NCBI GenBank assembly: GCA_947471745.1 | Contig: CANJKZ010001109.1 | Span: 3,348,001-3,412,000, forward strand | Reading direction: 5' to 3' | Length of the DNA: 64,000 nt | Source of the DNA: Closterium sp. Naga37s-1 | Lineage: Eukaryota > Streptophyta > Zygnematophyceae > Desmidiales > Closteriaceae | In this document: positions 10,001-22,000 of the stretch, in pieces | Numbering within the stretch: position 1 is the first letter of the stretch | How the letters are laid out: every line of letters starts with the position of its first letter | Notes under the pieces: model-generated | The model's input: the letters and a program-made list of their open reading frames with translations, nothing else | Databases searched by the model: none | What the model was told of the DNA's origin: nothing | Translations under genes and position numbers: made by a program

Positions 10001-13000
10001 CACGCCGCTTAGTCGGCCGGTTGCGGTGTCTCTGGCTGACCCCTCTGGGGGTCCGGTCCTGTCTCGTTTCTCCACGGTCCTCCCGTGTCCGGCGGCTCCC
10101 TCTGGCACCCTGTCTGGTCTCTACCTCCCCTCGTTCTCGACGAACCTGGTGAGTGGTGCTGACCTACAGGATGCGGGTGTCCACCAGTTCACTCCTGCAC
10201 GTCAGCGAGTGACCCACTGTACAGAGGCTAGCACAGGCCGACACCTGGCTACGTTCACCCGTCAGCCGGGGTCGAGCCTGTACACTCTGACCACTGCGTC
10301 TCCTCCAGTTGCTGAGTCTGGTAGGGTAGTTACGTCCGGTCAGGTGTTTGCTGCGGCGTCCAGGTCTGGTCCTGAGTCTGCCCTCTGTTCGTGTCGTCTC
10401 CTGTCTCACGAGACTCTCCTCTGGCACCACCGCCTTGGCCACCCCTCTCTGCTTCGGCTCAGAGGTATGGCCTCCCGTCTTCTTGTGTCCGGTCTCCCCC
10501 GGTCCCTCCCTCCCCTTCCTCAGGGCCCTGGCCCTGCCTGTGTCCCCTGTGTCGAGGGGCGCCAGCGTGCTGCCCCTCACTCCTCCCAGTTTCCTTCGAC
10601 AGAGGCCCCGTTGCAGACACTTCACATGGACGTGTGGGGCCCAGCCCGCGTCCGTGGACAGGGTCACGAGCGCTACTTCCTGCTCGTTGTTGACGACTAC
10701 TCGCGTTACACCACAGTCTTCCCCTTGCGCAGCAAGGGTGATGTCACTGAGGTGCTGATCGACTGGATCCGCGCAGCTCGTCTCCAGCTCAGGCAGAGCT
10801 TCGGCTCGGACTTTCCTGTTCTGCGTCTGCACTCGGACAGAGGCGGAGAGTTCTCCTCTGGCCTTCTGCGTGCCTACTGTCGTGCACGGGGCATCCGTCA
10901 GACCTTCACGCTTCCGGACTCACCGCAGCAAAATGGGATTGCTGAGCGCCGCATTGGCATGGTCATGGACGTCGCTCGTACGTCTATGATGCATGCGGCT
11001 GCCCCCCATTTTCTGTGGCCGTTTGCGGTGAGGTACGCGGCGCATCAGATCAACCTCCACCCCAGGGTCTCCAGGCCGGAGACCTCCCCAGCCTTGCTGT
11101 GGACGGGGCAGGTTGGCGATGCGTCGGCGTTCCGGGTCTGGGGATCTCGGGCGTTTGTCCGCGACCTGTCTGCGGACAAACTATCCCCTCGTGCTGCTCC
11201 TTGCGTCTTCCTGGGGTTCCCCCCTGACGCGCCTGGGTGGCAGTTTTACCACCCCACCTCTCGCCGTGTTCTGTCCTCCCAGGACGTCACGTTTGACGAG
11301 TCGGTCCCCTACTACCGCCTCTTCCCCTACCGCACTCCGTCCCTCCCCCCACCCCCACTCTTCCTGGTACCAGGTCCCCCCCAGGTAGACCCCCTCCCCC
11401 CTCAGGGTCCTGCCCCTTCAGGTGTGTCCCAGGTAGACGCAGTCGAGCCTGTCGAGGTCACTGGTGACTCTGGTGCTGCTGAGGGTGCTGAGGCTGGGGG
11501 TGCTGTACCTGGGGGTGCTGAGCCTAGGGGTGCTGAGCCTAGGGGTGCTGAGCCTGGGGGTGCTGAGCCTAGGGGTGCTGAGCCTGGGGGTGCTGAGCCT
11601 GGGGGTGCTGAGCCTGGGGGTGCTGAGCCTAGGGGTGCTGAGCCTGGGGGTGCTGAGCCTAGGGGTGCTACGCCTGGGGGTGCTGAGCCTGGAGGTGCTC
11701 CGCCTGGAGGTTCTCCGAGTGCTTCGTCTCGCCGGGAGCCACTTTCTCCACAGGAGCTGCGTGAGTGGTTTGCCCGGCGCTGGAGGCGTGCTGCTGGTGC
11801 TGGAGGTCCTTCGGCTGCTGAGGGTGCTGCGGTCGCGGGTCCCGGAGGTGCTCGTCCTGGGTGCACTGGAGCTGGTGCTGCTGAGGGTGTTGGCGCTGAG
11901 ACTACCGCTGGCAGTCCTACTGGGGGTGCTCCTGGTGCTGCTGGAGGTTCTGGAGCTACTGGTGGTGCTGCTGGAGCGGGTGCTCCTGCTGAGGGTTCTG
12001 GTGCTGTCCCTGCTGCTTCTAGCGTCGCTGCGCGGCCTCGACCGTACTTCGTTCCACTCCTGCAGCAGGTTCTTGGTCTTCCACCTTCTACTGGTCCTCC
12101 TCCTCCCTTAGAGTGTCCACAGCCTGTCTCGTCCCAGCTACAGTTGCAGCCTACCTCCCCTTTGCCTGCTCCTTCTCCCTACACTGGTCCTACTGGAGGT
12201 CTGGCTGAGCGTCGTGAGCCTGCGTCTCGCCCTGCGTCGCCTGTCCGTGCTGCTCGCACTAGTGGTCGCGGTTCGCGTCAGCGTCCTCCTCCTGTCCCTG
12301 GCACGCACCGGATGTCTCTGCGTCCGTCCACTGCTCCTCTGCGTGCCCCTTTGCCTTCTCCTCCAGAGTCCTCTCTTCCTGCTCTTCCCGACCCGGAGTC
12401 GGACTCTCTTCGTGCTGCCAGTCCTACTGTCACGCGTCTCCTTGCTACTGTTGTCACTGACCCTTCTTTCGAGTCTACTGCTGCGTCTGCTCTCGTTACT
12501 GAGCTCGTCGACTTTGCTGCTCGCTGTCGCTTAGACTACGCTGCTAGTCTTGTCGCTGAGTCTGAGTCTGTCTGTCCTCCGTCCGTCGGGGGTGAGTGTG
12601 CCCTTGGCACGGACGTCCTTGAGGACAGGCAGGAGGAGTTCCAGTGTCTGGCAGCTGCCTCACCTCATCTCGTGTCCGTACTGCTTACCCCTGAGGGAGA
12701 CCCGGATGCACTTGACATCCCGACTCCTCTTACGCGGAGGCGATAGAGGGTCCCTACTCCTCTCAGTGGCAGGCAGCTATGGATGCAGAGATGGCTTCCT
12801 GGAAGTCCACAGGCACCTACGTTGACGCTGTCCCCCCTCCTGGGGCGAACATCGTCAGTGGCATGTGGATCTTCAGGGTGAAGCGACCGCCGGGTTCTCC
12901 GCCTGTCTTCAAGGCGCGTTACGTGGCTCGTGGCTTCAGTCAGCGGCAGGGAGTTGACTACTTTCAGACCTTCTCCCCCACCCCGAAGATGACCACTCTT

Positions 13001-16000
13001 CGGGTACTGCTGCACGTTGCTGCTCACCGTGACTACGAGCTGCACTCTCTTGACTTCAGCACAGCTTTCTTGCAGGGCAGCCTGCACGAGGAGATCTGGC
13101 TGCGTCGCCCACCTGGCTTCACTGGGTCTTTCCCTCCTGGTACCCAGTGGAGTCTCCGGCGTCCAGTCTACGGTCTCCGCCAGGCGCCACGTGAGTGGCA
13201 CGACACACTGAGGACTACGCTTGCGGCCCTTGGGTTTGCTCCTTCTACTGCCGACCCGTCGCTGTTTCTACGCACCGACACCTCTCTGCCGCCGTTCTAC
13301 ATCCTCGTGTACGTCGACGACTTGGTCTTTGCCACAGCTGACACTGCTGGACTCGCCTACGTGAAGTCCGAGCTGCAGAAGAGACACACGTGCACAGACC
13401 TGGGTGAACTGCGCAGCTACCTTGGCTTGCAGATCACCCGGGACAGAGCACGGCGCACCATTACCCTGACTCAGTCACACATGGTGCAGCAGGTCCTTCA
13501 GCGCTTCGGCTTCACGTACTCCTCGCCTCAGGCCACTCCTCTGTCTACTCGCCACTCGCTCTCAGCTCTGCCTTCGGATGAGTCCGTAGAGTCGAGTGGC
13601 CCGTACCCAGAGCTTGTTGGCTGCCTCATGTACCTGATGACCTGCACACGACCTGACCTTGCATACCCTCTTAGCATTCTTGCACGCTATGTTGCTCCTG
13701 GGAGACACAGACCAGAGCACATGGCTGCAGCGAAGAGGGTGTTGCGCTACTTGTGCAGTACTTCGGGCATGGGGCTAGTGCTTGGAGGGCGGAGTCCAGT
13801 GGTCCTCACTGGGCACGCGGACGCTTCTTGGGCTGACGACCAGGCTACGCAGCGGTCGTCACAGGGTTACACCTTCAGCCTTGGTTCCGGCTCTGTTTCG
13901 TGGCGGGCTACTCGCTCGTCTTCTGTTCTTGGCTCGAGTTGTGAGGCTGAGATCTACGCCGGGGCCATGGCTGCACAGGAGCTTCGCTGGCTCACCTACC
14001 TGCTGACCGACCTTGGAGAGCCGCCTCGTTCTCCTCCAGTCCTGTACGTAGACAACAAGGCCATGCTGGCCTTGTGTCGAGAGCAGCGACTGGAGCACAG
14101 AACAAAGCACATTGCTCTCCGCTACTTCCTTGCTCGTGAGCTACAGCAACGTGGACAGTTGCGGCTTGCGTACGTGGCCTCTGAGGCCAACACTGCTGAT
14201 GTCTTCACCAAGGCACTTCCGCCTTGTGATCATCAGCGCTTCTGCACTCAGCTGGGTCTTGTGCCCGTCTTGCCTCACTTGCTCTCCTCTTGACCTTGCT
14301 TGTACTCTCACATATATATATACCTGCTCTTGCTTGTCTAGCTTTATATATATGTGTGTACTCTTGCATGTGAACTGGCCGTGTGGCCTTGACCCTGTGC
14401 TCGGACTGTGTGGTGACTTTGTGATCCACCCTGAGCTTGCTTTGCTTTGCTTTGCTTGACTGGTCTTGTGACCCCTTGTTCTCCCCCACTTTGCCTATGG
14501 GGGTGTGTCAGAACATTATAGCTTATGCTGTTGTGTAGGCTATAGTGGGGTATCCCATAGGGGGTACAACCAATTAGGGTTTCATATTTGTACTCACTTC
14601 ATTTTCATAGTTCACCCATTCTCGTTCTCATTATCACATAGCATGGTAGGAGGAAAGGCGGTGCAAGGGGCAGTGCCACGATTGAATGTAGCATGGGCAT
14701 ACCCAGATCTTAATAGAGTATCCATGGTAAGAGGGTGTCTTTCCAGTCAGCAACTCCAGGAGCACAACGCCTAAGCTGCAAGCCGGCGCACAGGGGGACA
14801 TGGAAACGGCTGGAGAAAATGACGACCAGCAACAGTCTGTTTGTGCATCAGCAACTTTTGAACCGTCCTTCCTGCAAGTATTATATTTCAGACGTGTCAA
14901 ATGCATCAGTGTTCCAGCATCTTGTGAGTTGGCAGATCGCCATCCACGCTCTTGGCCGTGCATCAGTGTTCCAGCATCTTGTGAGTTGGCAGATCGCCAT
15001 CCACGCTCTTGGCCGTGCATCAGTGTTCCAGCTTACCTGAAGACATCGCTCTTGGTTGTGATGACGCCGGTGCGGTTGTAGTCAGGATCCACATAGCCGG
15101 GCGTGCCCGCCACTCTGGTGGCATGAGCATCGCCATGAGTGAGCTGCTTCAGCAGCCCAAAATCTGCGACCTTGGCATGCATGTCAGCTGTAACGAGGAT
15201 GTTGGCAGGCTTGATGTCGCGGTGGATGATGGGCGTCGCAAACCCATGCAGGTACACCAGGCCCTCCGCTGCTCCTTGCGCCAGGCGCAACCTTTGGCGC
15301 AGCGAGAGAGGATCTGGAAGCAAGACCACGAGGGGCAGGCACGAAGAGTGTTTCTGTGTTAGCAGCTTTTGACATTCTCTGCTAAAGAACACTTGGCTGG
15401 CGACTTGGTGACTTGGTGCGAGGGCAACTGACTCTTAGTCTTGTAGAGGTGGTGGTGCAGGTCTCGGTTGCCCACGAACTCGTACACGAGGATCTGCTCC
15501 TGCTTGCCCGTCTCCACGTTCTGGTCCTGGCAGAAGCCCAGCAGGCGCACCAGATTCACATGGTGCAGCGATGCCATGGCTCGCACCTGCATGCGCCGCA
15601 AAGCACAGTGGACAAGGAAGGCAATATGCGAGTTGCCGAGTTTAACAGTGCTTCCAATAAAGCAAAGACAGATCAGCATTCCAAAGAGCACAATGAGCCC
15701 CATTGCCACGGTGCCATGGCTGAATGGCAGGATTTGAGCAATGGTGTAGAGGCAGCAAGGCAAGGGCTGACCTCCGTCTCAAACTCGTTGGTCATGACAG
15801 TGGAGCGCTTCACTGCCCACAGCTGCCCCTGCGGCGAGCACCCCTTGTACACAGTGCCAAACCCGCCTTGCCCCAGCAAGTTCTCAGGCGCCCAGTTGTC
15901 CGTGGCCTTCACGAGCTGCTGCAGTGAGAACTGCTCGCACAGGTCCAGCCCCTCCCACTTCCCTGTGCCCCAACAGAGCACGGTGAGGTGAGGTGCACAG

Positions 16001-19000
16001 TGGGAGGCCATGCAGCAACACATATTCAGCAAGGGTTTGAGCGAGTGGGCACACAAGGAATGTAGAAGTGGGGCTGGCAGGGAAGGTGAGTTGAAGTGCA
16101 GGCATGGGCAGGGCAGGAGTGCAAGGCGAGCGGGAAAGAGGAGCAAGAATTGGAGGGATGACATGGGAGCATTGTAGGAGGTCTTACTTTGTCGACGGGG
16201 CCACAGTAGCCAGGCAAGCACAGCAGTGAGCAGAGTGAATCCGGCAAAGCACCCCACAGTGATACCTACAATGACACCTGTTGACAGCAACGACGGAGGG
16301 AGCAGGGAGGGTGGGGTAAAAAAGGTGGGGAGTCGAGGAGATGGAGTTGGAGATGCACTAAAGGCAGGAAGGGCAGCACGGGTGAGATGTGAGTGCAGCA
16401 TGGGTGAGATGTGAGCGCAGCATGGGTGAGATGTGAGCGCAGCATGGGCTGCAGCTTCCAGGTAAGCAGTCCATGTGTGAGGGTGCCTCACCAGCAGTGG
16501 TGGTGGAGCTGAGGATGGCGCAGGTGGAGCCGTTGCCCAGGTCCACGGAGGAGTACCCGGCGTCGCACATGCATGTGAAGTTGGCCTGGGCGTCCGGCGC
16601 AGGCGGCACACACGCCCCATGGCCATCACACGGGCCGTTGTCAGTGATGCTGCAGAACGCCTGGCAGGCTGCCGTGCTGCGCTGGGTGGCGTTGGACGGG
16701 CACTTGACGTCCCGTTTGAGGGTCAGACAGTTGCCTGCGAGACTCCCGCGGGCGCCCTTGCCTGCCCCCACCACCGAGTAGTCGCGCTGGCCAGAGAAGG
16801 CAGTGTCGCTGCACTTCCCTGCCAGCCTCACGCTGCTGTCGCCCAGCTGCAGCTGGTTGCGCTGGGTGATCTCCTCGGGGCACACCCGGCAGCCCACGGC
16901 AAAGAGCACTGCATCTCCGTAGAAGAAGTTGTGTGCGAGGTTGATGAGGGCCTCCCCGTCCGCCACCATGCTGTTGAAGTCGTGGTTGATGCGCCCGTAC
17001 AGGCTGTTGTTGCTCACGTCGCTGCGAGGACAGATGGGGGGCGGGGAGCATGACAGAAGCGAGGGCTAGAAAGAATGATTCGCTAGGGCGAGCTGAGAGG
17101 CCCACCTGACGGTCAGCAGCGCGTTCATTCAACGCTCTTTGCACCTGACCGCACTGACAGCAGTGAGCAGCATGCCTCGCAGCACTCTTTGGTAGTAGTG
17201 GGGATGGATGAAGTAAGCAGGTGGGCTCACATTTGGTTGATGCACTTGTCGAAGAGGCAGTCTGGCAGAGGCCCGTAGAGATGGTTGTTGCTCACCATGC
17301 TGCCAATACAAAAGCACATGCCATGCCATGCCATGCACCACCACGAGTCACACCATACGAAGCCGCATAGAACAAAAGAGAGACAAGTCAAGAAGACAAG
17401 ATAAGCTAAGATACGCAAGATAAAGCTAAGATACGCAAGATACAAGATAAGCTGTGGCGCAGACATGCGCATGTTGCTTGCTTGGGTATGCCATGATATG
17501 CTTGTTTGTTGTGAGCTGCCTATTTGCCTTGTGTGGCACTCTTGCTAAGTGCACATGTCACCTCACATCCATGCATACAATTTGAGCAAGAATAGTGGCT
17601 CTCATTCTTCTCAACAGTACCAAGCCTTGCCTATCTTGAGGTTCTCCTCTTCCCAGAGCTGCTGCTCGCACCAGCTGCTTCTGGTGGGGTTTGGGCACAC
17701 TAGGGATGCCTCACGCACCTGGGGCGGGCTCGCTTGCACTTGGCCACAATTCCAGCACACCCTCCACACCGTGCTTTTGCACTGCTCACAGCTGCATTCA
17801 TCCAAATGCTACGCTCTTCCTGGCCGGACCGATGCCAGAACATCCCACTTGTCACTCCAAGAAGCATATGCCAGCCACTCACATGCGCCACAGCCACTCA
17901 CATGCGCCACAGCCAGCCACTCACATGCGCCACAGCCAGCCACTCACATGCGCCACAGCCACTCACATGCGCCACAGCCACTCACATGCGCCACAGCCAG
18001 GGCAGCGAGCAGATGGCGGATGGCAGAGGGCCCTCGATGCTGTTGTTGTCCAGCCAGCTGCGGGGGGCCAGGCAGGGGCAGAAGCAGGGGCAGACGCAGG
18101 GACAGAAGCAGGGGCAGAAGCAGGGGCAGACGCAGGGACAGAAGCAGGGGCAGAAGCAGGGGCATGGGAGCAGCTAAGTGCAGTGGGGCACGGCAGTAGG
18201 CACAGAACATGGGTGAGTTTGGCAGGGCGGAAAGCTTGGCACGCATTTAGGCATCAGGAGAAGAATCAAGAACTGCTCAACACGACATGGAAGGGTGCAC
18301 GTGCCGGGGGCGGGGGAGGGAGCAAGGTAGAGGAGAAGGGAGAAGTGAGCAACAATCAGGGAGTGGAGGGGGCACACCAGGGTTGCCTGCAAGCATGGAG
18401 AGCCGCTACACTGAAGGAACGCCAAGCCTGCACTGGCTCTCCACCATGCTGCCCCACGCCCTTGCCTCCATGGCCCCACTATGCTCCTATGCACATCCCC
18501 TTGCCTCCCCTGCTGCGCAACACGCTCCCCCTCACTGCTTGAGAGGGAAGACAGGGAGGGCCCTCACATCTGTTGGAGCTTCTCCAAGCGACTGATGGCA
18601 GACGGCAGACTGCCGCTCAGACGGTTGTTGGCCAGGTAGCTGTAGAGCATGGAGGGAAGTATGGAGGGGACCATGGGGGGGAGCATGGGGGGGAGCACAG
18701 AGGGGAGCATGGAGGGGAGCGACTGTTGTGAGCAGGAGCAGCATATGGGAGAGCAGCGCAGGTGGGCACAGGAGAGAAGTGTGGTCCTAAGGGCAGTTAA
18801 GGCTCACAGGGCAAAGGTTCGCCTTAAAACACTAGGGGCACTCAAGGCTCACAGAGATTGTAGGTTCGTCATGTTGAAGATGGCAGCTGGAATGGTCCCG
18901 ATCAGTTGGTTGCTGTCGAGGATGCTGCATAGCAGAGGCATGGCAAGGGCAGAGCGCACGAGGTATGGCAAGGGTAGAGCCCATGAGGCACCGGCTGCTG

Positions 19001-22000
19001 CTGAAAGAATTTAGGAGCTTTAGAAACTTGAGGAAGAATGGTTAATATTAGCTCAAGAGAGCAGAAGGTTATACAAGGAAGAGAAGGTTGGAGAAGAACA
19101 CCAAACCTAGCACATAAGACACCAAGACCAAGTAGCCTAGTGGGAGGAAGGACCATCCAACCAACCCTAGTGGGGTGGTGGCCAACCAACCAAAGTTGGT
19201 TGCCCCATCACATGGGACAATGATGGTTTGACACCCCCACTTGGCCAACAAGGTTGGAACCAAGTTTAAGCTAGGATACTTGGGTTCACCCCAATTAGGG
19301 TGTCTACCCGCACTACACCCAAAACTAGAGTGTGAACCAGCCCAACTGTACACCACACTTGGTGTACAGTCACAAGTGTTCGCATGCTATATTATATAAA
19401 CTATAAAAGCTGCTAGGTGCTAGCCTGGCCCTGCCAGCTTTCTCCCTGAACTACTCTGGGTGAGAAGACGACACTCCGCAAATGCAGGTGGAAATATGAT
19501 CAGGGGCATGTGGTGAGGGGCATGTGGTGAGGGGCATGTGGTGAGGGGCATGTGGTGAGGGGGGCATTTGGTAAGGGGCATGTTGTGAAGGGCGTGTGCT
19601 GAGGTGCATGTGGTGAGGGGCATGTGGTGAGGGCGCAACAGCAGACGAGGCTCACATGGCCTGCAGAGTGGAGAGCGTGGAGATGGAGTCAGGAATGGGC
19701 CCTGTGAAGTTGTTGTGGCTCAGCTCCCTGCACGAAGAACAGCTCTCACCAGGCATTGCACCCACAAGCCCAAGAGACGTGATAGAGGCAAGACACGTGC
19801 CAGAGATCGGAAAGATGGCCACCCGGGAGGAACGCAGATTCGTCAAGAAACAACTGAGAGGGGATTGATGCAGGAAAGGTGGAAGAGTGGGGGGAGGAAG
19901 GGGGGTTAAAGGGGGGGAGAGGGAGAGCAAGAAGCTTACAGCCTTTCAAAGCTGCCCTTCCACAGTGAGAAGTCTGGCAAGGAGCCCGTGAAGCCGTTTC
20001 CTGCAAAGCTACTGCACACGGTGCAACGAAAGGTAGGCAAACTCCACTCCAGGGACGATGAGCACGGAGAGTGCAGCAATGGTGGCAGCACAGCGAGTGG
20101 GGGCAGCACAGCGAGTGGGGGCAGCACAGCGAGTGGGGGCAGCACAGCGAGTGGTGGCAGCACAGCCAGTGGTGGCGCTGCTTACAGCGTGGCAAGTGTA
20201 GAGGAGGCTTTAAGCGTCACTGGAAGGTTCCCGGAAAGAGAGTTGTTTGCCACTTGCCTGCATTAGACAGGAAGGGAGACAGAGGAAAGTGGTGTTTCCT
20301 TGCATACATTAGGAGCCACAGCCGGACTGGAAGCTGAGAAGGGAATGCAAAGGTGAAGAATGATGAGATGCAAGGAGTGTTAGAACTTGAGCTTAGAATC
20401 CATACATTAGTAATGAGCTCAAGGCGCTTTAAGTGCATTGGAAATGGGCAAGGTAAGGGTGGGGAGAGAATCGGGGGCAATCCTGGGGAATTGTGGGTAA
20501 TCCCAAGGCAATCTTCAATTGGTGGGTTGGAGATTGCTTGGAGATCACATTTGGGTTTGGTTGGGATGTGGGTGTACACCCAACCAAACACAAAGTGCAA
20601 ACTACACTAACCTAGGATATAAAAAGTACAAGTACAAATGTGAGATTGAGGGCTAACATTAACAAGGAGGTCTCATAGGAAATGAGTAGCAGGCAAGGCA
20701 GGCACACAAGTTGGAACTCTGCAGGCTATTTGGCAGGTTTGTGTATTTAGCAGCAGGAGGACGTCTTGGAATGAAAAACACCAAAGACTGAATCTGAACT
20801 ATTTTCTTGAGTTGATTTACGAACCTCACATTAGGCTGTTATTTAGTGCAATCTGTATTGTAGCAGGTGCAAGCAATGGCGCCATGGATGGAGGTACTCA
20901 CAGTGAGTAAAGCATGGGGAGGTGGAAGAGGCCAGACGGGATTGACCCATGGAAGTTGTTGTCATTGAGATTGCTGGCCGAGTCACTCAGAAGAGATGAC
21001 AGAGTGCAACACTTGAGCCCACAGGAGGGATCAAAGAACTGCTCCACTCGATTGAATGTACGCAAAATGAAAAACACCAAAGAGTGAACAAACAAGGGAT
21101 TGTATAGGCTGGGCGCGAACGAGAAACAGGCTTGGTTGTGGGGATTGGTTGACGAAAGAGCATCGGAACCCCATTGTCAAGTAACAGGCAAGAGCATGTA
21201 GGATATCCTTGGGGCACCACGCACATGTCTACCAGCTCCACGCATCATATGAGAGGTTGCGACAGCCGCGTTCAGGAGTGGCACCACAAGAAAATTTGCG
21301 TGGAAAAGCTGTCAAGCAGAGAAATGATTCTACATGTTAATTCCACTGCAAGCAACCCTCCTTTGTCCACAACTGTAAGTGCGTGTCTCACTCACAGTAC
21401 AGCAAGGTGGTGGGTCTGCAGAAGAGGCTGCGGAAATTCGCCCGTGAAGTGGTTGTTGGCGATGGTTCTGCCGCACGCCCAAGGCACATGTGGTGAGACG
21501 AGGACGAGATGGACGCAAAAATGCACAGGCACACACACATTCATTCATTTGAGCATGGGAGAAAGAAACACGTCCGCGTGCCGTCCGCGAACAACTTGGC
21601 ACACACGCGCGTGCAACCTTGATAAGACATGTCACATGTGCACTTTTCCCAGTGCATGCCCCACAAACACATGACACCACAACAAGCACGCAGGTTGGTG
21701 AGAAGCAGTTGTTGCTGCATGGAGAAGGTGAGTGAGTGAGTGAGTGGATGAGTGAGTTGGTGAGTGAGTGGGTGAGGTGAGTGAGTGGGTGAGTGAGTGA
21801 GTGAGTGAGTGAGTGAGAGAGAGAGAGAGAGGGAGGTGGAGCACACTGACATGGCGGTGAGCCCATTGATGGCAGAGAGGGCTGCTGGTAGCACTCCGGA
21901 GAAGTTGTTTGTGTGGAGGCTTCTGCAGGACACACAAGTGAGAGAGGGGCTCAGGTGTTACCACTTGCAGCGAGCACACGATGTGAGGGAGGGCAGGGGA

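Larger units (their letters stand above)
7153..14638 (+). mobile_element. CopC: nearly intact Copia retrotransposon in RLK intron 30
   Basis: This 7,486-bp element has 133-bp LTRs (7153-7285 and 14506-14638) that read as identical, and 5-bp target duplications TAGCA (7148-7152 and 14639-14643). The primer-binding site begins at 7286 (TGGAATCAGAGCAGG), and a G-rich tract lies just before 14506. A leader of about 1.1 kb precedes gag; its 7490-8310 part is GC-rich tandem repeat (GCGGCCCCGCCGCC and GAGCCGCCCAGCCGCC types). Gene order gag-protease-integrase-RT-RNase H defines Copia. It lies antisense to the host gene. Identical LTRs suggest recent insertion. The only coding break seen is a 4-nt deletion near 12727. 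Confidence 0.95.

Noticed and set aside
14639..14702. Exon 30 reading on into CopC as the end of the kinase
   Set aside because: A GTATGC donor at 14702 and an exact phase match to the exon at 7031, which carries the conserved last kinase subdomain, support splicing across CopC.
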